DNA of 64,000 bases from Caldilineaceae bacterium (GTDB lineage: Bacteria > Chloroflexota > Anaerolineae > Caldilineales > Caldilineaceae). Below the pieces are notes generated by a model that made no database searches, was not told where the DNA came from, and was given only the letters and a program-made list of their open reading frames with translations. Positions 43,618-54,370 of this stretch are shown here, piece after piece. The first letter of the stretch is position 1, and each line of letters opens with the position of its first letter. The translations under genes were made by a program, and so were the position numbers. The DNA is taken from NCBI GenBank assembly GCA_020634815.1, contig JACKBA010000007.1, positions 1 through 64,000 of the forward strand. The letters are read 5' to 3'.

Positions 43618-44562
43618 ATGAGCCAATTGGCTACTGCCAAGCCCGTACAAGGGATGACACCGCGCCGCACGACCCTGTGGCACGAAATACGACGCAACTG
43701 GGTGGCGTATGCCTATATCGCCCCTTTCTTCGTACTGTTTGCGATCTTTGGCGCATTCCCTATCATCTACTCCTTCGTGCTGAGTTTTCAGCAATGGAAT
43801 GGGATCAGTGCCGCCGAGTGGATCGGTCTGGAAAATTACGTCCGGTTGTTTGCAGATCGCCTATTCTGGCTGGCAATGTGGAACACCGTCTTCATCGGAA
43901 TAGTCGCCCATATCCCGATCCTGGGCGGCGCTATGCTCCTGGCATTTATCATCAACTCTGCCGCGATCCGCTTCAAGCACTTCTACCGCAGCGCTTACTT
44001 TCTGCCCGTGGTGACATCGCCGGTGGCAGTCTCGCTGGTTTTTAGTACGTTGTACGGCGTGCGCTTCGGGCTGATCAACTGGCTCCTGACCGAGATGGGC
44101 TTTTCGCCAATCGACTGGTGGGGTGGCAGCGGAGAGTGGATCAAACCGGCGATCATCATCCTTTTCATCTGGCGCTGGCTGGGTTGGAACATGATCATAT
44201 ACCTGGCCGGCTTACAGGGCATCAACCCCGAATTGTACGAAGTCGCCGCAATCGATGGCGCCAATTTACGCCAGGTCTTCGTCAAGATCACCTTGCCGCT
44301 CATGCGCCCGATCATCCTATTCACGTTGGTGTTGTCGACGGTCGGCGCCATGACGCTGTTTGACGAACCGTATCTGCTAGTCGGCGTCACCGGCGGCACC
44401 AACAATGCCGGCCTTACGATTGCAATGTACCTCTACGACCGCGGCTTCAAGTTCGCCCATTTTGGCTACGCATCGGCCATGGCGTATGTGGTTTCAGCGA
44501 TCATCGTGGCCGTGTCGGTCCTAAATATTCGCTTCTTTGGGCGCAGCAACACGGAGGCTTGA
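43618..44562 (+). CDS. Sugar ABC transporter permease (MalF-like)
   Basis: The 314-residue protein has six transmembrane helices and the EAA loop YEVAAIDGANLRQVFVKITL that contacts the ATPase. The N-terminus (NWVAYAYIAPFFVLFAIFGA) is typical of MalF/UgpA homologues. It forms the channel with the next gene's product. ATG 43618 follows TAGGAG. The downstream permease starts 8 nt after the stop. Confidence 0.92.
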   Translation: MSQLATAKPVQGMTPRRTTLWHEIRRNWVAYAYIAPFFVLFAIFGAFPIIYSFVLSFQQWNGISAAEWIGLENYVRLFADRLFWLAMWNTVFIGIVAHIPILGGAMLLAFIINSAAIRFKHFYRSAYFLPVVTSPVAVSLVFSTLYGVRFGLINWLLTEMGFSPIDWWGGSGEWIKPAIIILFIWRWLGWNMIIYLAGLQGINPELYEVAAIDGANLRQVFVKITLPLMRPIILFTLVLSTVGAMTLFDEPYLLVGVTGGTNNAGLTIAMYLYDRGFKFAHFGYASAMAYVVSAIIVAVSVLNIRFFGRSNTEA

Positions 44563-44569
44563 GCAAACG

Positions 44570-45478
44570 ATGGCTTCATCCGAAACGACTTCGTTGACCG
44601 AGTCGCGCAAGGCAGCCTCGGTTGCCGTAAAACGCAAGACACGCTGGCAGCCGCTGCTGCGTAGCGTTGTCTTCAATAGCGTCCTATTGCTCGGAGCATT
44701 CCTGTCAGCCTTCCCATTCTATTGGATGTTCGTGCTTTCAACGCAGAGTACGCAGCAGATCTTCAGTTGGCCGCCGCAGTTCATGCCCGGTGGCAATCTC
44801 GTCGCCAACTACGAGAACATGTTCACGATCATCCCGTTCTGGCGCAACTTTGCCAACAGCGCGTTTGTGGCAATTACCCACACGACCCTGTCGTTGCTTT
44901 TCTGTTCAATGGGCGGCTACGCGTTCGCGATGTATCGCTTTCCCGGGCGAAATTGGCTTTTCGGCCTGATGCTGGCAACAATGATGATCCCGTGGATGGC
45001 CGGCATCGTGCCATGGTTCATCCTGATCAGCAAGTGGCTACATTGGATCAACCGCTATGAGGCACTGGTCTTCCCCGGCGCAGCCAGCGCGTTTGGCATT
45101 TTCTGGATGCGCCAGTATATCCAGGAGTCGATCCCGCACGAATTACTCGATGCGGCGCGCATCGACGGCTGTCACGAATTCTCGATCTTTTTCCGCATCG
45201 TGGCACCGTTATTGATGCCGGCATTCGCCGCGCTGGGCATCATGATTTTCATCGGCAGTTGGAACGGATTTCTCGGCCCCTTGCTGGTGATGCAAGAAAA
45301 GACGATGTACACGCTGCCCGTTGCCCTATCGCTGTTACGCCAGGACCCACGCCGTGGCTTTGACGCTGGTGTACTCATGCTTGGTACAGCGCTGGCAACG
45401 CTGCCCATGCTCATCGTCTTCCTGATGGCGACGCGGCGCTTCATGGCCGGCCTCACCATCGGCGCCGTCAAAGGCTAA
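44570..45478 (+). CDS. Sugar ABC transporter permease (MalG-like)
   Basis: The 302-residue second permease has six helices and the EAA loop HELLDAARIDGCHEFSIFFR. A FWMRQYIQESIP segment precedes it as in MalG/UgpE proteins. I chose ATG 44570, which follows GGAGG at 44552-44556; the earlier TTG 44537 overlaps the previous gene. It pairs with the 43618 permease. Confidence 0.92.
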   Translation: MASSETTSLTESRKAASVAVKRKTRWQPLLRSVVFNSVLLLGAFLSAFPFYWMFVLSTQSTQQIFSWPPQFMPGGNLVANYENMFTIIPFWRNFANSAFVAITHTTLSLLFCSMGGYAFAMYRFPGRNWLFGLMLATMMIPWMAGIVPWFILISKWLHWINRYEALVFPGAASAFGIFWMRQYIQESIPHELLDAARIDGCHEFSIFFRIVAPLLMPAFAALGIMIFIGSWNGFLGPLLVMQEKTMYTLPVALSLLRQDPRRGFDAGVLMLGTALATLPMLIVFLMATRRFMAGLTIGAVKG

Positions 45479-45565
45479 GCCAACCTGGGACGCTTGTACA
45501 CGGCATAGGCCAAGGGCACATGCCTGTGACAGAACGCGCCCCAATTCATCAGAAGGAGAACTCAA

Positions 45566-47647
45566 ATGTTTCGATTTGGCGTTGACTATTACCCCGAACA
45601 CTGGCCCGAAGCACGCTGGGAGACCGATGCCCGGCTCATGCAGGAGGCCGGCTTCAACACCGTGCGCCTCGCCGAGTTCGCCTGGAGCCGGCTGGAGCCT
45701 GAACCTGGCCGCTTCGACTTTGACTGGCTCGATCGTGCCATTGAAGTCCTGCACGCGCATGGCATCCAGGTCGTGCTCGGGACGCCTACCGCATCGCCGC
45801 CGCCGTGGGTGATGGCCATGTTCCCGGACGCTTATCGCGTGCCGGAGTCCGGTCTGCCTGCCACCTACGGCAACCGTCGCGAGTATTGTCCGACGCACAC
45901 CGGCTATCGCGAACGCAGCCGGCTCATCACGCAAGCCATGGCCGATCACTATGCCGATCATCCGGCGGTGATCGGCTGGCAAACCGACAACGAATTTGGC
46001 GATCGCTGCCACTGCGAACAGTGCCGGGCGGCGTTTCACACGTGGCTGCAACGCAAATACGGCTCGCTCGACGCGCTCAACACAGCCTGGGGTACTATCT
46101 TCTGGAGCCATGTCTACACGGATTGGGCGCAGATTCCCGCTCCGCTAGCGACTGCCGCACCATTCGGCAACGGGTCGCACAATCCGGGCCTGGCACTTGA
46201 CTACTACCGCTTTATGTCGGACACCTATGTTGCCTTCCAGCACGAACAGGTCGACATCTTGCGCTCAACCTGCCCCACGCACTTCATCACACACAACCTC
46301 ATGGGCGCAGGGTACGATCGGCTGGATTACTTTGATCTGGCCGCCGACCTCGACTTCGTCAGTTGGGACAATTATCGGCGCATGCAGTGGACCTTCCGGC
46401 CCGAAGTGCCACCGAGCGAGGCTGCGCTCTCACACGCAGTCATGCGCGGGCTGAAACAACGGAACTTCTGGGTGATGGAACAGCAGGCCGGCAGCGGCGG
46501 CTGGCAGATCGTGAGCGTCGCACCGCGGCCCGGCGAGTTGCAATTGTGGGCGTATCAGTCCATCGCACACGGCGCCGACGCCATCATCTTCTTTCGCTGG
46601 CGCACAGCGCACTTCGGCACCGAGCAGTATTGGCACGGCCTGCTGGAACATGACGGGCGCACCGGCCGGCGCTATACCGAAGTCAAGCAGATGGGCGCGG
46701 AACTCGCCCGCGTCGGTTCGCAGATTGCCGGCAGCGACGTGCGCGCCCAGACCGCCATTCTGCTCGACTATGACACGCGCTTCGCCTTCCAGATCCAGGC
46801 CAACAACCCGGCCTTTCACTACACAGCCCATCTCCACGACATTTTCCAAGCATTTCACCGGCGCAACGTTACGGTTGATGTGGTCTCTCCCGAAAGCGAT
46901 TTCGCCGCTTACAAGCTGCTGATCGTGCCTGCACAGTATGTGCAGAGCGAGGCGACCGCTGCCGCCATCGAGCGCTTTGTCAAGCGGGGTGGTATCGTGC
47001 TCGTAACCCCGCGCACCGGCGTGAAGGATGAAACGAACACAGTCGTGAACATGCCGCTGCCCGGACATCTGGCGACCGTCTGCGGCATCGAGGTCGAGGA
47101 GTATGACTCGTTGCCCGAAGGCGTCAGCCAGCCGCTTGCCTTTGACGAGGGCACAGCAATGGTCGGGCGTGCGCCACAGGCGCGTATCTGGTGCGACGTT
47201 CTGCGCGTGACCCAGGCCCGCGTCATCGCCCGCTACACGAGCGACTACTATGCCGGTACGCCGGCGGTCACGGCCAACCAATACGGCGCTGGTCACGCCA
47301 TCTACGCTGCGACCTTTGGTGATAGCGAGCTATACGACACACTGGCCGACTGGTTGCTCGACCTCGCCGGCATGGAAGGCGGCCCGGAGACGCCTGAGGG
47401 CGTGGAGTGGTGCGTCCGCTGGAACGGCCAAGAGCGCATCATCTTTGTGCTCAACCATACAACGGAGCCAAAACAGGTGCCGCTCGATGGCGGCTATGTC
47501 GACCTGCTCACCCACAGGGTACTTGCGTCGGCCACTCTTGAACTGCGCCCGCATCAGGTGGTGATGCTGGCAGCCGAACGTATGCCCACAGGCGCAACGG
47601 GCACATCGAATGGCGGCGCAGGGCGTATCGCGCAGCCGGCCCAGTGA
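45566..47647 (+). CDS. GH42 beta-galactosidase
   Basis: The 693-residue protein begins RFGVDYYPEHWPEARWETDA, a GH42 signature. The TIM barrel covers about 1-380, with acid/base Glu143 in QTDNEFGD and nucleophile Glu305 in WVMEQQAG. A cysteine site (C108, C148, C150, C153) matches the GH42 zinc cluster. A trimerisation domain and a small C-terminal beta domain follow. There is no signal peptide, so it acts in the cytosol on imported galactosides. Its place after the ABC genes and LacI regulator supports a galacto-oligosaccharide or plant-galactan uptake operon. AGAAGGAG lies 8 nt upstream. Confidence 0.93.
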   Translation: MFRFGVDYYPEHWPEARWETDARLMQEAGFNTVRLAEFAWSRLEPEPGRFDFDWLDRAIEVLHAHGIQVVLGTPTASPPPWVMAMFPDAYRVPESGLPATYGNRREYCPTHTGYRERSRLITQAMADHYADHPAVIGWQTDNEFGDRCHCEQCRAAFHTWLQRKYGSLDALNTAWGTIFWSHVYTDWAQIPAPLATAAPFGNGSHNPGLALDYYRFMSDTYVAFQHEQVDILRSTCPTHFITHNLMGAGYDRLDYFDLAADLDFVSWDNYRRMQWTFRPEVPPSEAALSHAVMRGLKQRNFWVMEQQAGSGGWQIVSVAPRPGELQLWAYQSIAHGADAIIFFRWRTAHFGTEQYWHGLLEHDGRTGRRYTEVKQMGAELARVGSQIAGSDVRAQTAILLDYDTRFAFQIQANNPAFHYTAHLHDIFQAFHRRNVTVDVVSPESDFAAYKLLIVPAQYVQSEATAAAIERFVKRGGIVLVTPRTGVKDETNTVVNMPLPGHLATVCGIEVEEYDSLPEGVSQPLAFDEGTAMVGRAPQARIWCDVLRVTQARVIARYTSDYYAGTPAVTANQYGAGHAIYAATFGDSELYDTLADWLLDLAGMEGGPETPEGVEWCVRWNGQERIIFVLNHTTEPKQVPLDGGYVDLLTHRVLASATLELRPHQVVMLAAERMPTGATGTSNGGAGRIAQPAQ

Positions 47648-47671
47648 CAACGACGCAAACAATTCAAACAG

Positions 47672-47709
47672 AACGGGCGGCGGTCATGGAGACCGCCGCC
47701 CGTTTTTCT
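47672..47709 (+). terminator. Rho-independent terminator of the sugar operon
   Basis: A 14-bp perfect stem (AACGGGCGGCGGTC, complement ending CGTT) with a short loop is followed by TTTCTT, 25 nt after the GH42 stop. It may also slow minus-strand transcription from gltA. Confidence 0.93.
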
Positions 47710-47729
47710 TGCTGCGTCTGAAAGCGTGC

Positions 47730-49019
47730 TCAGCCGCGCTCGGCCACCGGCACGTAGTTGCGCTCGTCGGTGCCCAGGTAGATCTGGCGCGGGCGGGCGA
47801 TCTTCTGGTCGGAGTCGGTGATCATCTCGGACCACTGCGCCAGCCAGCCCGGCGCGCGGCCGAGCGTGAAGAGCACGGTGAACATGTCCGGCGGGAAGCG
47901 CATGGCCTGGTAGATGATGCCGCTGTAGAAGTCCACGTTCGGGTAGAGCTTGCGCGAGACGAAGTAGTCGTCCTCCAGCGCGTGCTGCTCCAGCGCCACG
48001 GCCACGTCGATGAGCGGGTTGGTACCGGTGACATCGAAGACGTCATAGGCGATCTTCTTGATGATCTTGGCGCGCGGGTCATAGTTCTTGTAGACACGAT
48101 GGCCGAAGCCCATGAGGCGGAACTCACCCTTCTTGACGCGATCCACGTAGATCGGCACGTTCTTGGCGTCGCCAATCTCGTTCAGCATCTTGACGACCGC
48201 CTCGTTGGCGCCGCCGTGTCGCGGACCAAAGAGCGCCGCCGCCGCGCCGGCCATGGCGCTGTACGGGTCGGCGTAGGCCGAGCCAATCGAGCGCATGACC
48301 GATGTCGAGGCGTTCTGCTCATGGTCGGCGTGCAGGATGAAAAGCACATCCAGCGCCTTGGCAAGAACCGGGTTGACCTCGTAGTTGGTCTGGTACATGT
48401 AGTCGAGCATGTACAGGAAGTTCTCGGCGTAGCCCATGTCGGCATTGGGATAGTTGAAGGGCCGGCCGATGCGGTGGCGATAGCAGAAGGCCGCCACCGT
48501 GGGCAGCTTGCCCAGAATGCGGTAGACCTGCTTCAGGCGGATGTCGGCATTCTCGACGTTGCTGGCTTCCTTGTGCAGCGTCGACATGAAGGCCAACGCG
48601 CTGATCATCATACCCATGGGGTGCGCATCGTAGCGATAGGCGTGGAAGAGCTGGGTCATGTTCTCATGCAGGAAGGTGTGGTGCATGATCTCGAATTCCC
48701 ACTGCGCCAGTTGCTCCTTGTTCGGCAGTTCGCCGAAGATCAGCAGGTACGCCACCTCCAGGAAAGTGCTCTGCTCGGCGAGTTGCTCGATGGGATAGCC
48801 ACGGTAGCGCAGGATGCCCTTGTCGCCGTCGATGAAGGTGATGGCGCTCTTGCACGACGCCGTGTTATCGTAGCCGGGATCGTAGGTCATCGTGCCGAAC
48901 TCTTCGGGATCGACCTTGATCTGGCGCAGATCCTTCGCCTTGATCGTCGAATACTCGACCGGCACTTCGTACTGCTTGCCAGTGCGATTGTCGGTAATGG
49001 TGAATGACTGGTTGCTCAT
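47730..49019 (-). CDS. gltA: Citrate synthase
   Basis: The 429-residue type-II-like citrate synthase has the N-terminal domain (TGKQYEVPVEYSTIKAKDL) found in hexameric enzymes. Catalytic residues lie in HADHEQNAS, GPRHGGANEAV and MGFGHRVYKNYDPRA. RPRQIYLGTDERNYVP ends the protein. It condenses oxaloacetate and acetyl-CoA, entering the TCA cycle in the cytosol. ATG 49019 follows AAGGAGCGG. It stands alone, with its own upstream region of 310 bp. Confidence 0.95.
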   Translation of the reverse strand: MSNQSFTITDNRTGKQYEVPVEYSTIKAKDLRQIKVDPEEFGTMTYDPGYDNTASCKSAITFIDGDKGILRYRGYPIEQLAEQSTFLEVAYLLIFGELPNKEQLAQWEFEIMHHTFLHENMTQLFHAYRYDAHPMGMMISALAFMSTLHKEASNVENADIRLKQVYRILGKLPTVAAFCYRHRIGRPFNYPNADMGYAENFLYMLDYMYQTNYEVNPVLAKALDVLFILHADHEQNASTSVMRSIGSAYADPYSAMAGAAAALFGPRHGGANEAVVKMLNEIGDAKNVPIYVDRVKKGEFRLMGFGHRVYKNYDPRAKIIKKIAYDVFDVTGTNPLIDVAVALEQHALEDDYFVSRKLYPNVDFYSGIIYQAMRFPPDMFTVLFTLGRAPGWLAQWSEMITDSDQKIARPRQIYLGTDERNYVPVAERG

Positions 49020-49329
49020 GGATCGCCGCTCCTTCGTAGGGCATAAATCGTGAGGTTTGTTAGGTTGTCAACGAATTGCGCGCCGTGAAGCGCGTTTGAG
49101 GAAAATCTCAACCGCTCCGGGCGCTGGCTGCACTGATCACAGGGCCACTGGTTTGTGTACTGAGTTGCAGAAGCTTTCCGGAGAGGTTTCCGAAAACGGT
49201 TACGTGCCCATATTATGCACCCATCCCCGACGTTTCTCAAAAGGTAGCCGCTGATTCCTGCGCGTTTGCGATGACGGCATGATCTGTTGTCGAGGTGTGC
49301 TGGATGATTATCATCCGACAGAGTTACAG
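49020..49329 (-). promoter_or_regulatory. Upstream region of gltA
   Basis: This 310-bp interval holds no gene. On the minus strand TTGACA (complement 49066-49071) with ATTTAT 17 bp downstream (complement 49043-49048) is a possible sigma-70 promoter with a weak -10, 24 nt before the ATG. GCGCGCCGTGAAGCGCG nearby is a short palindrome. Confidence 0.4.
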
Positions 49330-50301
49330 TCAGGTCGCAAGCGCAAAGGGCAGCGGTCGGCCCAAAACACCGGCGATAAGGTTGTCGGCGGCGATGGTAG
49401 CCATGCGCTGGCGCGTCGCCACCGTGGCGCTGCCGATGTGGGGCAGCACCACGCAGTTGGACAGCGCGAGCAGCGGATGGTCGGTCGGCAGCGGCTCGGG
49501 CGTCGTCACATCCAGGCCGGCGGCGGCGATGGTGCCGTCGACCAGCGCGGCATAGAGCGCCTCCTGGTCCACCACGGGACCACGGCTGGTGTTGATGAGC
49601 AAGGCCGTGCGCTTCATCTTGCCCAGCGCCGCCGCGTCGATCAGGTGGCGCGTCTCCGCGGTGAGCGGGCAGTGCAGCGTGACGATGTCGCTCTCGGCGA
49701 GCAGGTCGTCGAGCATGCGATAGCTGGCCTGCGCTTCCGCTGCGTGCGCTTCGTTGGGCCGGCGTCCAGTGTAGAGAATCTTGCAGCCAAAGCCTTGCAG
49801 GCGCCGCGCCACGGCCACGCCGATCCGCCCCAGCCCGACAATCCCGACGGTGCTGCCGTACAGGTCGATGCCCGTCATCCAGAAGGGGTGCCACGTGCCC
49901 CACGAACCATCCTTGACGGCAGCCATGGCTTCGGGCAGGCGCCGCGCGGTCGCGAGCATGAGCGCCAGCGTCAGGTCGGCCGTCGTCTCGGTCAGCACGT
50001 CGGGCGTGTGGCCCACGGCGACGCCGCGTGCCTTGCAGGCAGCCACGTCGATGTGATCGACGCCCACCGACATGGTGCTCACGACGCGCAGCGACGGCCC
50101 GGCCGCGTCGAGCACCTCGGCGTCGATGCGATCGGGAATGAGACAGTAGATTCCGTCGACACCCACGGCCCTGGCCAGCAGTTCCGCACGCCCGAGCGTG
50201 TCGTTGCTGTCCCAATAGCGCACGGAGCAGTCGGCTGCAATGCGTTCCACCAGAGATGCAGGAATACGGCGGGTGATTAGCACAGTGGGTTTGTCGCTCA
50301 T
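49330..50301 (-). CDS. D-2-hydroxyacid dehydrogenase (glyoxylate/hydroxypyruvate reductase-like)
   Basis: The 323-residue protein has the NAD-binding motif VGIVGLGRIGVAVARRL, the substrate Arg in LINTSRGPVVDQEAL, a Glu in LDVTTPEPLP and the catalytic His in LPHIGSATVATRQRM. This ordering matches the GRHPR branch, which reduces glyoxylate or hydroxypyruvate. ATG 50301 is preferred; an ATG 9 nt upstream is possible. It is a single gene with a free upstream region on the minus strand. Confidence 0.9.
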   Translation of the reverse strand: MSDKPTVLITRRIPASLVERIAADCSVRYWDSNDTLGRAELLARAVGVDGIYCLIPDRIDAEVLDAAGPSLRVVSTMSVGVDHIDVAACKARGVAVGHTPDVLTETTADLTLALMLATARRLPEAMAAVKDGSWGTWHPFWMTGIDLYGSTVGIVGLGRIGVAVARRLQGFGCKILYTGRRPNEAHAAEAQASYRMLDDLLAESDIVTLHCPLTAETRHLIDAAALGKMKRTALLINTSRGPVVDQEALYAALVDGTIAAAGLDVTTPEPLPTDHPLLALSNCVVLPHIGSATVATRQRMATIAADNLIAGVLGRPLPFALAT

Positions 50302-50689
50302 GGGTGTCATTCTATCACAGCCCGCTCGATTGACACTGCCCAGTTGGCCAGTCGTCCGGCTCTGCCGCGCGCAGATACGGGCGCCGGGCTTTTGTGCTAT
50401 GCTGAATGTGTAGGGCAATGTCGCGGATGGCATGACCTACGACAGGCGGGAATGCCTGCCGGTTCGGAGAATCGCCGGCACGGGGCCGCACCAGAGGTTC
50501 GATCGGGATGGTTGTGCGCCAGGCTGACTCCCGAATGGGCCAGAGATCGACGGACATCCTTCTACATCGCAACCACGAACCGACCGTATCTGCCGGAATT
50601 CGCCCGGGCGGGCCACCGCCGCGGGCGTTTTTGTTCGCCTGTCACGCATCTTGAGAAGCAGCTCGAGCATAGTTGACGAGGAGGCTTTT
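50302..50689 (+). promoter_or_regulatory. Leader of ppsA with an internal terminator-like hairpin
   Basis: There is no gene in this 388-bp interval. A possible -10 TATGCT lies at 50398-50403. Hairpins follow, including CAGGCGGGAATGCCTG (about 50447-50462) and CCGG...CCGG arms. At 50601-50634 the arms CGCCCGGGCGG and CCGCCGCGGGCG, followed by TTTTTG, form an intrinsic terminator 56 nt before the ppsA ATG. The layout (long structured leader, then terminator) resembles attenuation control. No known riboswitch class was recognised. Confidence 0.5.
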
Positions 50690-53092
<2,403 letters not shown>

Positions 53093-53183
53093 GCAACCGC
53101 GCGGCCGCTCGTCCTCTCCCGGATGAGCGGCCGCTGCACGATTCCGCCATCGCAGGTATAATTCACAATCAGGAAGACTCTGG

Positions 53184-53234
53184 TAGTAACGACTTTAGTC
53201 GTTGTGTAGGCCAAACGACTAAAGTCGTCACTAC
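53184..53234. repeat. Palindromic repeat between ppsA and ppsR
   Basis: Arms TAGTAACGACTTTAGTCGTT and CGACTAAAGTCGTCACTA form an imperfect inverted repeat of about 51 bp. It is the same family as 33949-34001. Confidence 0.7.
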
Positions 53235-53315
53235 GGTGTGGAGCATCCCCCGGCAACTCCGAGCGACCGCGAATGTCCCAGTTGGACAGACCCATTGGCA
53301 GAGGTGAAGCGCAGC

Positions 53316-54170
53316 ATGGTGGAATTCAGCGACGACCGGCATCTGAAGGAACTGAAACCGGGGCCACCGATCTTCGTGGTCTCCGGCGGCACGGGCGCCA
53401 CGGGCGACCTGCTGGCGCGCACGGTGCTCGCCCAGTTCCCCGACGTCAACGTAGAGATTCATGTGGAGACCAAGGTCGTCAGTGAAGATCGCGTCCACGA
53501 GGTCGTGAAGATGGCGACAGGCATCCCCGGTGCGATCATCCTGCACACAATGGTCAACCGCAACTTTCGCCGCCTGCTCGTCACCGAGGCCGCCCGCGCG
53601 GGCATCGTCACCTTCGACCTGGCCGGTCCGCTGGAAGAGCACCTCAGCCGCGAGCTGGCCATGCCGCCGGCGCAGAAGCCAGGCCTCTATCACCAGATGC
53701 GCCGCGCCTATTTCGACCGCGTCGAGGCCATCGAGTTCACCGTGGCACACGACGACGGCAAGCGCGTCGAGGACCTGGCCAAGGCCGAGATCGTGCTGCT
53801 CGGCGTCTCGCGCGTGGGCAAGACGCCGCTGAGCATGTACCTGTCGATCCTGGGCTGGAAGACGGCCAATGTGCCCTTCGTCCCCGGCGTGCCGCCGCCA
53901 GCGGAGCTGGACCAGGTTGATCCCCACAAGGTCGTCGGGCTGGTCATCGAGCCGGTGCAGTTGATGTCGCACCGGCGGTACCGCGCGTCGCGCTCGGGCA
54001 TCCGCGAGCAGGGCTACGTCGACCGCCAGACGGTCATCGACGAGATGCGCGCCGCCAACCACTACTACTACCAGCGCGGCTACCACGTCGTCGACACGAC
54101 CGACAAACCCATCGAGACAAGCGCCGAGGAGATCATCAGCCTCATCACGCGCCGCAAAGTGACAAGCTGA
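53316..54170 (+). CDS. ppsR: PEP synthase regulatory protein (kinase/pyrophosphorylase, DUF299)
   Basis: The 284-residue PPDK/PEP-synthase regulatory protein has an N-terminal IFVVSGGTGATGDLLARTVL and a P-loop-like GVSRVGKTPLSMYLSILGWK. The C-terminal SRSGIREQGYVDRQTVIDEM motif is conserved in the family. These bifunctional enzymes inactivate PEP synthase by ADP-dependent phosphorylation and reactivate it by phosphate-dependent dephosphorylation. The neighbouring ppsA is the expected target. ATG 53316 was chosen; an in-frame GTG at 53304 is possible. Confidence 0.93.
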   Translation: MVEFSDDRHLKELKPGPPIFVVSGGTGATGDLLARTVLAQFPDVNVEIHVETKVVSEDRVHEVVKMATGIPGAIILHTMVNRNFRRLLVTEAARAGIVTFDLAGPLEEHLSRELAMPPAQKPGLYHQMRRAYFDRVEAIEFTVAHDDGKRVEDLAKAEIVLLGVSRVGKTPLSMYLSILGWKTANVPFVPGVPPPAELDQVDPHKVVGLVIEPVQLMSHRRYRASRSGIREQGYVDRQTVIDEMRAANHYYYQRGYHVVDTTDKPIETSAEEIISLITRRKVTS

Positions 54171-54185
54171 AGAGAGGAAAGAATA

Positions 54186-54267
54186 GGGTGTGTTCAAAAC
54201 GAGTTGGTCACGTAGGGGCGTGCCCTTGCGGTCGTTCGTGGTCCATCAACCAGTTTTGAACACACCC
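54186..54267. repeat. Inverted repeat with 15-bp perfect arms downstream of ppsR
   Basis: GGGTGTGTTCAAAAC (54186-54200) and GTTTTGAACACACCC (54253-54267) enclose a 52-bp GC-rich centre with partial internal pairing. It sits between convergent ppsR and hflX. It could act as a terminator structure or be a small nonautonomous element. Confidence 0.75.
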
Positions 54268-54276
54268 GAAAGAATA

Positions 54277-54360
54277 GAACGCGGATAACGCGGATCGGGC
54301 GGATTTACACGGATTTTCTCTGATCCGCGTTCATCCGCCCGATCCGCGTTATCCGCGTTC
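54277..54360. repeat. Inverted repeat with 28-bp perfect arms downstream of hflX
   Basis: The arms at 54277-54304 and 54333-54360 are perfectly complementary and built from GCGGATAACGCGGATCGGGC units. The centre is TTTACACGGATTTTCTCTGATCCGCGTTC-like. It lies 10 bp from the hflX stop. This unit type is repeated in many related genomes as far as I recall. Confidence 0.8.
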
Positions 54361-54370
54361 CATCTCTTTA

